A program made the translations under genes and the position numbers. Of a DNA stretch of 64,000 nt, positions 23,009 to 34,670 are shown in pieces. Every line of letters begins with the position of its first letter. The stretch's first letter is position 1. The notes under the pieces were generated by a model. It did not search any database and was not told the origin of the DNA. It saw only the letters and a list, made by a program, of their open reading frames with translations. Source of the stretch: Cubamyces lactineus (lineage: Eukaryota > Basidiomycota > Agaricomycetes > Polyporales > Polyporaceae); NCBI GenBank assembly GCA_022376465.1, contig JACDTU010000002.1, positions 1,240,001-1,304,000 on the forward strand. The letters run 5' to 3'.

Positions 23009-23102
23009 GTCACTTTGCCGGAGTGGTTAACGGGATCGCCTGCTATTAATAGCTGCTAGCGGTTGGGCTTTGCCCGCGAGTGTTCGAATCGCTCAGGTGA
23101 CG
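23009..23102 (+). tRNA. tRNA-Ser (anticodon GCU) with a 12-nt intron
   Basis: It was found by folding the sequence by eye. The acceptor stem GTCACTT pairs with AGGTGAC (7 bp, one G-U), followed by discriminator G at 23102, normal for serine. The D arm is CCG...CGG. The anticodon stem ATCGC pairs with GCGGT. The loop reads CTGCTA, then a 12-nt insertion TTAATAGCTGCT, then A, placing the intron at the canonical 37/38 site. The anticodon is GCU, reading AGC/AGU. A long variable arm GGGC-TTT-GCCC marks a type II tRNA. The T arm is GAGTG-TTCGAAT-CGCTC and doubles as the pol III B box. A run of five T at 23105-23109 is the pol III terminator. No mismatched stem was found, so the gene looks functional. 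Confidence 0.93.
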
Positions 23103-23104
23103 AC

Positions 23105-23109
23105 TTTTT
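23105..23109 (+). terminator. RNA polymerase III terminator of tRNA-Ser
   Basis: Five consecutive T bases begin two nucleotides after the discriminator base of the tRNA. This is the usual pol III stop signal. Confidence 0.8.
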
Positions 23110-23342
23110 GCTCGCAAGGATAGCGACGCAAGAGGTGTGTGCGTTTGCGCCGCCGCCGGGAGTCGGGACGTCGTATACTTACGAGTACTTGTTGTGCTGT
23201 GATACTTCTGGTTGCAAGATCATCGCGAGCAGTTGGATGTCGTAATCTCGGAAACCATGTTATGACTATAGAGATGGGTGTATTATACAATCCGATATAT
23301 AGGCCCATCGCGAAACTAATACAAACGCAAGGGAGACAATCC

Positions 23343-25614
23343 TCATAGATCTTCCGGGGCCCATAAGACGCATCGACCACTCGCGTTGCCGGTTGCAACT
23401 CTCTCCACAATACTTGGGTGTGAGCAAGTCACAGCTTGTACTGCCGTGAGTCTGAAGCAGAATTAGCATAATAGACAGGATAAACGAGGCATTGACATTT
23501 TGAACATACTTTGTTCGGTCGGAGAGTTTGGCGATGTGGTCGCCCTAAGGAAGTGGCAAAAGTGTCAGACCTGGCGGGCAGGACATTCCTCGTGCACTTA
23601 CCTTGCACCCGTAGATATCGACCGAGTGGTCCATGTTCCCAATCTTAGGCGCTCATTCAGCTACGATTTGTCGCACGACCCAAACGATGCAATCTCACCG
23701 TGAAATGGGGGTATACATCTGGGTTCGGTGACCATTGCGCCTTGAACACGCTCACCCACCTTCCCTGTAGGCACATGTCAGAATATGTCACTGTCAATAC
23801 ATAGGAAGTGACAACTAACCGTCTGGCAATTATGCTTGATTTGGCTGAAGGGGCGCGAGGTAGGGAATGTCGCATCCTTATCCATCCAAGTTGGCTTGAT
23901 ATCCCACACTATGCATGCTCGCGTCAGCGGTTGCTCTTCTACGGAGGACGAGAGACTCACGCCGAATAGTGTCGTCGTAGCTTGTGCTAACAATCGACCG
24001 CCCCCGTGGATCCCAATACGCAGAACTCACGGATTTACCATGTATCCATCCGGCACGGACAGTCGACTGGCCCTTCTTCGTCGCGAGGAGCTTCTCAATG
24101 ATCTCACTGTCCACCTCGTTAGGTAGCGTCATGACGCTGTTATCCTTCGCCTTAGACGACGCGCGAGATGAAGGGGAAGGAGAGTTCGGCGCCGAGCGAA
24201 GTGACCGCGAGCTGAGAGTCTCGAGCATCCGCGTATCCCAAATCCTGGACGTACGTCAGTCTATACCACACTACGGTCGTCATGCAATGACGTACTTTAA
24301 CTCGCGACTGTTTGAAGCAGTGACCAAGAAATATGGCCGGGTAGGGTTGACGCTAACACTACCGATCTTCTGCGTTGACAACTCGTATCGCTTTGCATGT
24401 GAGCGGTGAGCGCGGAGATCCATGTGGGTTACGCCGCCCAATGCGTCCGAAATCCACATCTCATGCCCGTGAGGCGGAAGATCGATTGATGTAAGGAGAA
24501 CACCGTCAGTTGCATAGACCTCCGTGGACATTCCAGAGGTCAACGAGAGGTTGCGTATACTACAGTCGTATGCGCTGGTAAAGACCTGCAATAGGTGTCA
24601 GCAGGGGTCCGTTCGCCATCGTTACAATGGAACGTACGCTGAACGCGTCAATGGGGTCGAACTTGATAGAAGAGATTGACGACTTCGAAGTCGCAGGCCA
24701 GTGCATCTGCAATCTCCAATACTTGCCGCCCTCTGCATCTGGATCAGGAGCGACGTCCCCGTCTTCATCCGCAACTTCTTCCACAGGTGCCCGAGCATCC
24801 CATATCCCCAACTGTCCGTGTTTATCTAGATGTTTACGGCTCAATGAGTAAGATCACCGGGTACACTGCATCCTGGCGCGCACCTCCGAAGAAGATCAAA
24901 TCCTTGGTAGGCTCTGGATGGTAGGCAGCACTGTAGACCCGGTCTTGTGTAACCTTTGCTCGCGACACCACCTTGAGCTTCCCGAGCGTTTCCTTCAACT
25001 GCTTCACCTCAGCGTTCTCCTTCGTATCGCTATCATATACATAGGCATCGTCCCCACTGGTACGCTTGGGATGTGGCGTTTGCAGAATGGTGGCGAGCGT
25101 GCTTCTCAAGTCAGTCAATTCTTCAGGGGTTAGCTCTTCCGTGAGCGTCTCGAGATCGAGGTCATGGTGGCGAGGCCGCTTAGCCTCCCGTTCGCGCTCT
25201 GCTACCGCCAGGCGCTCTTCCTCTTCCTCCCGCCGCTTCTGTTCTTCTTCACGCTAGAGTGTCCAATTGAGTACCGACACACGTACACCACCTCACTTCG
25301 ACACAGACCTCACGCTTCCTCTTAGCAGCGGGACTCTCGTTCGGGTCGACCGGTGCCCTCCTCAGCCTCGTCGACTGACGCGTGGGCATCGCAGGTTCTT
25401 TAGGTTTCTTCACGCGTGGCTGCACGGGCTTGACGGCGGACTTTCCCGCCTTCGTAGGCTTTATCGCCTGGGAGGCGTCTACAAGGCCAAGTTGCGCGAG
25501 CAGCTCACGGTTGCGGGCAATTGTGGCTAGCCGCTCTTGCTCGCTGCACGACCCTCAGGAACACTGCCTCCTGTCCGCGACGACGTGTACTCACTAGTCT
25601 GATACGTCCGACAT
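23343..25614 (-). CDS. CMR1: CMR1/WDR76-like WD40 DNA-damage-response protein
   Basis: Nuclear WD-repeat protein that binds DNA and gathers in protein quality-control foci under replication stress in yeast. The first exon gives MSDVSD from ATG 25614-25612 and splices to YEQERLATIARNRELLAQLG, the conserved CMR1 N-terminus. A Lys/Pro-rich part with PTRQSTRLRR follows, then a charged coiled-coil region (REEEQKRREEEEERLAVAER) and LETLTEELTPEELTDLRSTL. WD repeats include DRVYSAAYHPEPTKDLIFFG, HGQLGIWDAR, SSISSIKFDPIDAFSVFTSA, GSVSVNPTRPYFLVTASNSR and STSYDDTIRVWDI. The last exons give VGNMDHSVDIYGC, GDHIAKLSDRTK and TAVQAVTCSHPSIVER...GRCVLWAPEDL, with TGA at 23345-23343. Around nine introns. The whole length fits the family. 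Confidence 0.92.
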
Positions 25615-25926
25615 CTTGCAGTAGTTGCACGGTATAGAATGTGGTGTAAAGCGGGGGTGGACCTAAGCGCAGGTTGTGTGTGCGGGGAAGACAAGACGAG
25701 GCAGCTGCAGCCGGAGCCGTGGCTCGATCGTTGCCCACCGACGCGTGACTAATGAGCGCGCGTCATGTCACACTAACATTACCGTGTGACGGTTGGCGTT
25801 CTCAGCGTTGGCGCCTATCTCAACGTACTCAGGGCCAGCAACACCGCCGTAGCAGGCAGGACGCGACTACAGGACAGGTTGGTGTAGCAAATACGAGGAC
25901 ACACATTATATCGACTAAGGGTATCG
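25615..25926. other. Intergenic, CMR1 promoter side
   Basis: A 312-nt gap between the TRAPPC10 stop and the CMR1 start, both read leftward. It must hold the 3' end of TRAPPC10 and the CMR1 promoter. No further feature is seen. Confidence 0.5.
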
Positions 25927-28900
25927 TTACATGCTGGTATTCGCCGCACCCATATTTACCACGAACGTCGTCCGACCTCCGCGAGGCAACACGAGCACCT
26001 TCTCCGCGCCATGGACCTGGTGCGTCTCACATCCAGGGACGACGCTCGACCTCATTCTGTGCTCTCCCGGTAGAGGCAATGCGGTCACTCCAACTTTCGG
26101 CAGCGCAAGCTCCCCATGGTGCAGAGCAATGAGTGTGATGGGTACGGAGAATGTCTCGCCGTCCTAAAAATGGTCAATCAACAGATACCCTGGGGGAGGT
26201 TGCAGCATGATATACCTTAGCCAGGAAGTCTCCGCGCTTGCGCCCGCTGATCAGCCAGTCTTGCGTCAGGTCTTCAATATCGTACCGCATCATGTAGCTC
26301 TCGACCTTCGTGTCTTCGGGCGGCGCCCAGTGGAAGGAGGTCTGGACCGTGAGCAAAGCGGAGATTGGTTGGCCAGCATAAAGTGGGCGACTGCGTTTAT
26401 GGGGCTTCTCTTCTGAGAAGGGGTTGTCCAGAACTTGCAGGCGCGCCGCGGCAAGGATCTACAGCGCCGGATTAGTGTAATAGCGTCTGATGACGGGGGT
26501 TATGGCCTACATGCATCTGAGGGACGTCTACGGGAATGACGATCTCTCGCCAATCGCCGAAACACGTCGGCAACCTTCGTTTGTTCAAGATCTGTAGTCC
26601 GGTAGAACCTCAACGAAACGTATGGAGGAGTCAACTGATGACATTGACTTACCTGAAGGACACGCCGCAACCCAGTGCCCAAATCGTCCTCTCCAGGAGT
26701 GACGCCTGGAACGACAAGCTCGCCAGTGACGCCATACAGCTCTACCCAGGAGGCATCGGTCTCGAGCGCCTGCACAAGCTTGTCGACCATGTCTTGACGG
26801 AGTCGCTCCAACGTTGCTGTCTCGGTGACCACTTTCTCAACCGCAAGCTCGATCAATGATTCGACCTCTATTATGTATTTCGTTGTAAGATTCTATCCTA
26901 AGAAAGGCCTGAATAGAGAGGCTCACCTTCACGCAACATGCGATAGGATATCTGCAGCTTCAGTGGATCGCGCACTGCTCAATGTCAGTGTACGCTCCCT
27001 ATATAAGCATGGGTTGGCTCTCTGACCTTGACCTCGACTAGCGTCCATCTGGAAGAGGAACCGCCCTGGCTGGGCGGGGGTGATAGTCTACATTCTATCA
27101 GTATTACTTGTGATCTGGAAGGAGCATAAGGGTCCTACCACGACGGACGGCTTCTGGGCCATACAGCTCGTCACCTTCACCCCATCCGCCTCGTTCGGCG
27201 ACAAGAGGTGCGTAGAACGTACGCGTACATGTTGGTGCGACGTCGATGAAAGGGTGAAGCGCGTGAATAGCCTGTGAGATAGTAAACAGACTGAACAGAG
27301 GACCAGCCAAGAAGTCACCGACCTTGTGCCGCGGAAGAAGTCTTCCACGTTGATCGCGACGGGTAATGAGGTAGCCACCACCCGGCTCAAATTGAGTGTC
27401 CTAGTAACCTCAGGCTCCGATGTGGTCACATACTCAACCGAAATGGCGACTCTCTGCAGCGGCAGTTTAAATCAATTCGGGCAACAGTATGAGCACGTAT
27501 GTAGACTTACCATGAAGTGGTACGCGGACGCGTCCGTATGAGGGATGATCGCGACGACGGTCTGGCCCTGCTTCAAGTCCAAGAACGTCACAGAATCCGC
27601 GGCATTCCGAATAGGCGGAGCATCTACAAGGCTGCTCAATAGATCTGCGCGTCTCTGCCTTCCGCCGGGACGTACCTTCCCCGCTCACTTCCGCATCATC
27701 GTACTTGAATTGGATCCCGGAAGGCGGAGTGAGCTTGACCTGCGCGGTGGCGATGTCGTTCCTGCCCGTGGACAGAATGACCATCACTTTGGACGACATT
27801 CCAAGCTCGACTACACAGTGCCATGATATCAGTGTCGGTATAGTAGCCCGCTAACAATCGGGAATGATTAGACCTACTACGCGGCGGTTGTTTTAGCTTC
27901 ACATCGAGCGCTTTAAGATCTTTCGGGATATACACGAGTGTAGGCATGTTTCCTGCACGTATCTGCTTCAACGTCTTCGTGTGCTTCCACTCGAAGTGCA
28001 GCCGCGCTATAGACACCCGGGTGCTGAAAAGCGTGTACGTTCCTGCAGCTGATGACTGCGCTGGAGATGTTTAGCACGTTCCCCGAATAATACACCGATA
28101 ACTTACAGGACAGAAAAGTGTGAGCTCGTTCCGACCGGGAGCTAGCCTCGAGACCTTGTCGGTGAAGGAAATGCGGCTATTTTCTCTGCCTGCTAGTTGC
28201 ACCTCGACCTCATCGACCGCAACTTCCTGCATGTATGCATATATAGAGTATAAGTTTAGGCATTCGCGATGTGAAGACGAGTGGACGTACACAAGGCAAT
28301 TTGTTATGCACCACAACCTTCAACAACGAGCCGTCCCGCGTCTCAGCGAGCTGTGCATCATGGTTGGCAATCGACACTGATAGGGCCGTGTGATCAGGGT
28401 ACGGCGTGTCTGCCCAGCACGTTACATCAACAATTGCAAAAGAAAGTGGTAGACGGACACACATACCAGCATCAAGCTCGTGTGCTGCATCGTTGAGCGC
28501 CTGTACCAAGTGTGCCACATATGTCTCGCTGTCTTCCTTGCTCGTGAGGAGATCCCTCCCCATGTCATCGACATAAGCTCTGAGGAAATGCAGGAGAATG
28601 TGAATCCACTCTCGGTCTTTCGGCTTCTCCGCCGACGCATGGATGTCCAGGGCGCGATTTAGCATGAACGCTTCGAGCGAAGTCCAGCCGTGCGGGGAAT
28701 AGTGCGCGGGTAACGAGGTGTAAGTTTGCAGCGCGTTCGAAAGGCGGTCACGATGGCTGATATCAGGCAGAATGAGAGATGAACTGTAGACGTCGTCTGG
28801 TGTTGCACGTACACATCGAGCGCGGCCAGAGATCCATGCAGCTTGAGAGCAAATTTCCGACGGCCCGCGTTTGCGTACAACTCGATGGCACGATTGGTGA

Positions 28901-30548
28901 TATTGACGTAGAGTTCATAGAAAGCCTCCTTGTTCAGTAATGCAGAGGCCAGCTCCGCGTTCGACATGCTCTCGGAGGCCTCCTTGACTTGCGACTCTTT
29001 AGCTGTGTTGTAGTTGGAGGGAAGAAACAAGGAGAAGGGCGGCCGGTTGGGTAGGTGTCCAGCCGCTATACCCAGGACGTCAAGCTATTGGCATGTTAAC
29101 TATCGTTGCCGCGACGGTGAAGCTGATAAGTAGGATACCTGTTGTCGGGCTAGCTCAACCAGTTCACCCTTCGCAGCATTGAAAGCGGTGAGGGCGGGCT
29201 TGCCCATTTCTATCCCGCGCGCCCACTCGTCGCATTGGTCGACAACGCTCAGAGCCGAGGAGAATTGCCAGGATTCAAGGAACAGAGGAGGCAGAGTATC
29301 CTACACGGTGTCAATCTGTGTTGGACCGACATGCTCAGTGAGAACAACATGGGTGTCGCGCACCTCTACGTCACGCAGCGTCCGTGCCATGGTCGTGAGG
29401 AACGTGACCGTCTTCTGGCAGACCTCCTCCAAATCACCAAGCTTGCTCAGCAGTGCACATTGTCTGGCCAAGAGGTATACACGGAAGTCAAACACGGAGA
29501 TTGTGTTAGCCAGAATGAGGTCGCGATAAGGCTTCTTAGTCGTAGACAGCAAGGGCGCAGAGTCGTCTGAGCCTGAAGGAGTGATAAGCGGACCGAACCA
29601 AGACAAGTTCTTCTCGCGCAGGACCTGGAAGAACGTGGCCTCTAACTCGTAGTACTGATGTAGAGCGTCTTCGCATAGGTTCATGCCTTCCAGCGAGCTC
29701 GCCAAGCTTTCCTGTGCGTGCACGTTGAGGTTGTAAGAGACACGAACTCAACCGGCCACACGCACCTTCAGAATGAAGAAGGTGCAAAAGTTCCAGCCAG
29801 GCATTTGTCTCTGGCCCTCTGACCTACGGACTTCCTCCTCGCGTTGCGTCAGCGCGGCATCGAAGGCAGAGAGAATGCCCTCCTTGATTTTGGTCATGAG
29901 GTCCGCCCACACTGCAGGGTTATCCTTTTCTGCTGACCAGACCAGCTGCACGCATCTGTTCTCGAGACTCAGAACTGCATGGCCTCATAAGGTATGCAAA
30001 CGGTGGTAATTGACCTGTCTTTCTTGTCTGTGTTGAAGTCCGCCTTGATTTTGTCCAGCACAGACGTCTTCATCTGGAACAGTCGTCCCTGGGCAACGCT
30101 CTGATCCGGCCGTACGACGTGCACCAGGAGCCACTCCTGGTTCTTGCGCTGGTTCACGGACGCATGCCAGTCTTTGATCTGCTTACGGGTTGTTGCCTTG
30201 TACGACTCACTGTCCTGACCGAGGCCGTGAGGGGACGTGCAGGAAAGGTAGCCGGTCGTTGCAATTCACCTCACATATGAAGACATAAATGTTCAAGAGC
30301 GGTTTCTCTAACACACTTTGCGGTATCTGCGACGCCGTCTGATCTTCCCTCAGTGTCTCCAGGGGAACGAATTTGAAGTCGAGTTCCTGGATTGTGCGGA
30401 TGGTTGGTCTGGACGGAGACTTCCAGTGCAGATTGCGGAGGGGGAGCTGAGAGACAAGGGATGCATGGATTTGCTTCCAGTGATCTGTAGAGAGGAAGAC
30501 TAGGGGAGCGGCATAGGTGACTACGACCCGCTGGGATAGAGAGGACAT
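25927..30548 (-). CDS. TRS130: TRAPP II subunit TRAPPC10/Trs130
   Basis: Large subunit of the TRAPP II complex, the Golgi guanine-nucleotide exchange factor for the Ypt31/Rab11 class. It starts MSSLSQRVVVTYAAPLVFLS (ATG 30548-30546). An upstream in-frame extension exists but is not family-like. Then follow QIHASLVSQLPLRNLHWKSP, DWHASVNQRKNQEWLLVHVV, QMPGWNFCTFFILKESLASS, DALHQYYELEATFFQVLREK, SWFGPLITPSGSDDSAPLL and KPYRDLILANTISVFDFRVY. The middle has the alpha-solenoid region with MSNAELASALLNKEAFYELY. Ig-like beta domains fill the 3' half. The end is DGETFSVPITLIALHHGELA, QVHGAEKVLVLPRGGRTTFV and NMGAANTSM, with TAA at 25929-25927. About 1,200 residues over many short introns. Every conserved block is in frame after splicing. 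Confidence 0.9.
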
Positions 30549-31138
30549 GGCCGTAGCAGAGCAAGGATAACATTCACGGATGGAAGCAGGAACTCTGGAT
30601 CCGAGATCGACGGGGCAGCCTTCTCTGTCAAACTCTCTTCGGGCCACGGAGCTAGTGGCTGTAGCAGCTATCCCCCACTCCGACCCACCTTCCACGTCTT
30701 CTAGTGCCTGGCCAGAGTCCGGGACGGGATTCACAGCGGTGGCGCGTTGTGTGTCCAAGGTAGGGATAGCAACGTCTGAGAGCTGGTGGTATATGAAGTG
30801 ATGGTGGAGGTTTCCTCTCGCCTGCTCAGCAGGACTAGCGCGTTGTTTGACGCCCGTGCCGGAAGAACGCGACGTCATCCGACCTTACGCGGATGCCGGA
30901 GCTTCGAGTCGAGCCACAAGACTCGGGCCACGGCTGCATTGGTCAGTGTATTGACAGCTTCAACTGAACAGTTGCTGTCTGAGAAACGCTAGTGGTTACC
31001 GCCCTCCCATGAATCACGATTGATACCATCCCCGGCCTTCCGGACTCCTGCCTCCGCCCTCCGCTATATAAACACGGGCATTGGCCATCAGGCCTCAACG
31101 TTGAACTCCCATCTTCATCCCTCTCGCCGTCGTCCACC
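30549..31138. other. Intergenic, divergent promoter region
   Basis: It lies between TRAPPC10 (leftward) and the AIG1-type gene (rightward). A TATA box for the latter is at 31065. No further gene is recognised. Confidence 0.55.
31065..31072 (+). promoter_or_regulatory. TATA box of AIG1-like gene
   Basis: The motif TATATAAA lies 67 nt before the ATG at 31139. That spacing leaves room for a start site about 30 nt downstream and a short leader. Most other genes in the window lack such a perfect TATA element. Confidence 0.65.
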
Positions 31139-32036
31139 ATGGGTACCAATCTTCGCGCAGTCCTCTTACATGCAGCCGGCGCTGCGGTCATGACCTACGG
31201 ATACTTCCATCTACCCGATGTAGTCGCCAACATCCGCATGGCGCAAACGAGAGGTGGCCACTTCCAGTTTCTGACTATCCAGGGGTAGGTCAATTCCACG
31301 TCGTCTTGTTGCCACTGATGTCTAAGTCGGCTCCAGGCTCTGCCTTGCATGGATCACCATGCTTCTAAGCCTTGCTAGCGATCTCGCACCCGCATCTAGT
31401 ATGTAGCCTCATCTCAGCCACACAGGTCTGATTTTGACGCAGGCCGTATAGGCACATTTCGGAGAGCGAAGCGGGCTATGTTAATGGTCGCTCTTCCGGT
31501 ATGTCGCATCGACTGATAGGCGTATTCACCATTCAATGTGTAACCATACCACGCAGATTTCAATCGTCATATCCACCACCTACTGGACGCTGCTTACATT
31601 CATGCCCCATATGATCCTGATGTCGGACCCTGAGACAACCGTACCCACGTCGTCCGGGCGAGTACCTAAACCTGAACGCATTCCCCTTCATGTCGACCTG
31701 GCACTGCATGCTGCTCCGGCCATCTTCATGTTTATCGACTTCTACTTCTTTGAACCCAAGTACCCGAAGACGGTCAGCAGGAAGGGTGCGATCATCCTCT
31801 CTGCCATCTTCGGGATGTGGTACTCTTTCTGGGTAGAGTACTGCGCCAACTTTAATGGCTTTTGTGAGTGATGTAGTCGCGTAGGACCACCGCGCCATTC
31901 GTACTGACTCACATCCCCGGCAGTCCCCTACCCGTTCCTGACGGAGAATCCCTTCAACATCAGGGTCCTCATCTACCTCGCTGCGACATCATTTTCGGCG
32001 TTGTCATTCATGGCGCTCAATGCAGCACATCCGTGA
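31139..32036 (+). CDS. AIG1/FAR-17a family multi-pass membrane protein (putative lipid-ester hydrolase)
   Basis: Member of the androgen-induced 1 family; animal members are Thr/His-dependent hydrolases of fatty-acid esters of hydroxy fatty acids. Exon 1 gives MGTNLRAVLLHAAGAAVMTY and ends TRGGHFQFLTIQG. Short exons follow: LCLAWITMLLSLASDLAPAS and RIGTFRRAKRAMLMVALP. The large exon ISIVISTTYWTLLTFMPHMI contains the conserved HVDLALHAAPAIFMFIDFYF and AIFGMWYSFWVEYCANFNGF. The last exon has FPYPFLTENPFNIRVLIYLA and ends NAAHP. Around six hydrophobic segments span about 210 residues. The Thr in FLTIQG and the His in LALHAAP match the positions of the proposed catalytic pair. Activity in fungi is inferred. 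Confidence 0.88.
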
Positions 32037-32329
32037 TTATGCTGAGCTTCCCTTAAGACTGGTGTATAGTAATGATTCAAGGCCTAATGTATGTATATAG
32101 AGAATGCTGGGAGACAAACCAGATAATTTGCCAGCTGTCCTTGCCCATCACTTCGAGTTTCATAGTATAGATTGAGAGACGAGCGCCTTCTCAGACGCGC
32201 CGTGGCGCGAGTCATAACAAGATCGAGATCTGCCAAACGCGATCGCGTACTCGAAGCCTCTGCAGACTCCTGACTCGTGCTCCTTCCTCATATTCTGCTC
32301 ACCTCTCTACCATCGTTCAAGGCTCCAAC

Positions 32330-34170
32330 ATGTCTGAGCAACCCACGAAGCAGAAGCTATGGGGCGGCCGTTTCACCGGCAAGACCGATCCTCTGTGAGT
32401 GCTTGGACAGCCGCCGAAGGGGCAGTCATACTGATACAAGATCTACCGGATAGTATGCACGAGTTCAACCAGTCTTTGCGCTATGACAAGCGCATGTACG
32501 CTGCGGATATCGCGGGTTCCATCGCCTATGCGAAGGCGCTAGCGCGAGTTGGGATTCTGACCGACGACGAGCAGCGGAAGATTGTAGACGGCCTGACGGC
32601 TGTGGGCAAGGAGTGGGAGCAGGGTACCGTGAGTCGCAAACTGCCCTTACGAGGCGTTTCCTGGACTCAAGCGCGAGGTAGTTCAAAATCCAGCCGGATG
32701 ATGAGGATATCCATACGGCAAACGAACGGCGACTCACGGAGCTCATCGGTCCTCTCGGCGGGAAGCTGCACACCGGTCGCTCGCGCAATGATCAGGTCGC
32801 CACAGATATGCGCCTATGGCTCCTGGGAGAGGTGCGCGCGGTGGAAAAGGGCTTGAAGGACCTGATTCGTGTGATGGTGGAGCGCGCAGACAAGGAGAAG
32901 GACATCCTCATGCCCGGCTACACCCACTTGCAGGTGAGCACCTCTCTCTTCTTGCGTCATGCCTCTCATATATCTGACTGTTGCCTGCAGCGAGGGCAAC
33001 CCATCCGGTGGTCCCACTTCCTCCTCTCGCACGCGTTCTCCTTCCGCGCAGACCTCGAGCGTCTGCAGCAGCTCATCCCTCGGATATCCGTGCTGCCGCT
33101 GGGGTCCGGCGCGCTTGCAGGAAACCCCTTCGCGGTGGACCGCGAGTTCCTCGCGAAGGAGCTCGGGTTCCAGTCCGTGGCGGAGAACAGCATGTACGGC
33201 GTGAGCGACCGTGACTTCATCGTCGAGTTCATGATGTGGGGCAGCCTTGCCATGACGCACATCAGCCGGATGGCGGAGGACCTCATCATCTACTCGACCG
33301 CGGAGTTCGGTTTCGTCACTTTGAGCGACGCGTACAGGTGCGTACCCCTTTACCCGTCATGTCTGTTCGATCCACGGTTGAACGCTGAGCGCGCTATTGC
33401 CTTCATTAGCACCGGCTCAAGCATAATGCCTCAGAAAAAGAACCCCGATTCACTCGAGCTGCTCCGAGGCAAGTCTGGGCGTGTGTTCGGAAACGTAAAT
33501 ATTTCATGTCGCAGGATCGTCGCTGCTGCTTCCAACACTAAACCTGATCCTCGTTCCATGCAGATGTCCGGCTTCTTGATGACGCTTAAGGGCCTGCCAT
33601 CTACGTACAACAAGGATCTGCAGGAGGACAAGGAGCCGCTCTTTGATGCCGTAGACACCATTTCCGCCTCATTCCAGATTGCGGAGGGCGTTGTCGCCAC
33701 GATGGAGGTACGTTAGCCATCGGAGCGCAAAACGGTGTCTTTACCTGAAGACTGATGAATGCCGCGATCCAGGTGCACGGCGAGAAGATGCGCCAAGCCC
33801 TCACGATGGACGTCCTGGCCACCGACCTCGCGGAGTACCTCGTGCGCAAGGGGGTGAGCTTCTGTCCGAATTTGCTAACCCTGCATCTGCCGCTGACCGA
33901 CGTTCACCCGTTCCGGACGCAATCCAGATCCCGTTCCGTGAGACGCATCACGTCTCAGGTCGCGCGGTCGCGCTCGCGGAGGCGCGCCAGTGCCAGCTCA
34001 ACCAGCTCTCGCTGCAGGACTTCCGGGGACTGCACGAGAAGTTCGAGGAGGACGTTTTCAAGGTGTTCGACTTTGAGGCGAGCGTTGAACGTCGCCAGTC
34101 TATCGGCGGTCCCAGTCGGAAGATGCTCGAGCGACAGATCGCTGTGCTCCGTGAGGCCCTCGCCAACTGA
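32330..34170 (+). CDS. ARG4: Argininosuccinate lyase
   Basis: Splits argininosuccinate to arginine and fumarate, the last step of arginine synthesis; a homotetramer. It starts [20 protein letters not shown] (ATG 32330). Conserved blocks are [97 protein letters not shown], the fumarase/lyase signature [11 protein letters not shown] with the catalytic Ser loop, and [20 protein letters not shown]. It ends [15 protein letters not shown] with TGA at 34170. About 465 residues and seven introns. Three consecutive introns (57, 72 and 69 nt, between about 32,935 and 33,563) are multiples of three without stops, so the unspliced sequence stays open throughout. The family assignment is certain. Confidence 0.95.
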
Positions 34171-34670
34171 GACTGCTGAGCTTTTCAAATATAGAGGGCA
34201 CGACACGGGACCCGTGTACATTAGTTAGCATAGCCAAAACAAAAAGGGACCCCAGCTGTATAGTGTAATATCTCCTGAACCAGGTACTATTCGTAGATGT
34301 ATTCGACCGCTGTATCGTCTCCGCGCCTCGGCAGCTATCTGCGTACACCGCCCGCAGCCACATCGGTGTGGGGTGAGCGCTCTAGCGCCTATCAGGCTGC
34401 GCTGAGACTGGGCAAAGGCCTCTCACACCGCCAACTCAACACCGCCCTGCCCCTGCCTACCGCCCCTCACCGACCTCGCCGTAGGCCCCCTCCAGTCCTT
34501 TACTTGCCCTTCATACCCCCTTATTGCCTCCTTCGCGACAACTTTGCCCGGCCATCTGTCCGACGCAGCATTGAGTGCTGCCGCTCTGCTCCTGTCGCTT
34601 TGTTTCCCAACTTGACTACCTGCCCCGTTCTACACCTACGCCCGTTACAACCGCCTAATACCCAAACAAC
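34171..34670. other. Intergenic, pyrimidine-rich leader of syntaxin gene
   Basis: The first part holds the ASL 3' region. From about 34,430 onward the + strand is rich in C and T up to the next start codon, as in other highly expressed genes here. No separate gene is seen. Confidence 0.5.

Noticed and set aside
22793..23059. 88-codon + strand frame overlapping the oxygenase start and the tRNA
   Set aside because: It is antisense to the oxygenase first exon and runs into the tRNA gene, so it is not a plausible protein gene.
33361..33400. TTCGATCC resembling a tRNA T-loop
   Set aside because: No paired T stem, acceptor stem or terminator surrounds it; it lies within an intron of the ASL gene.
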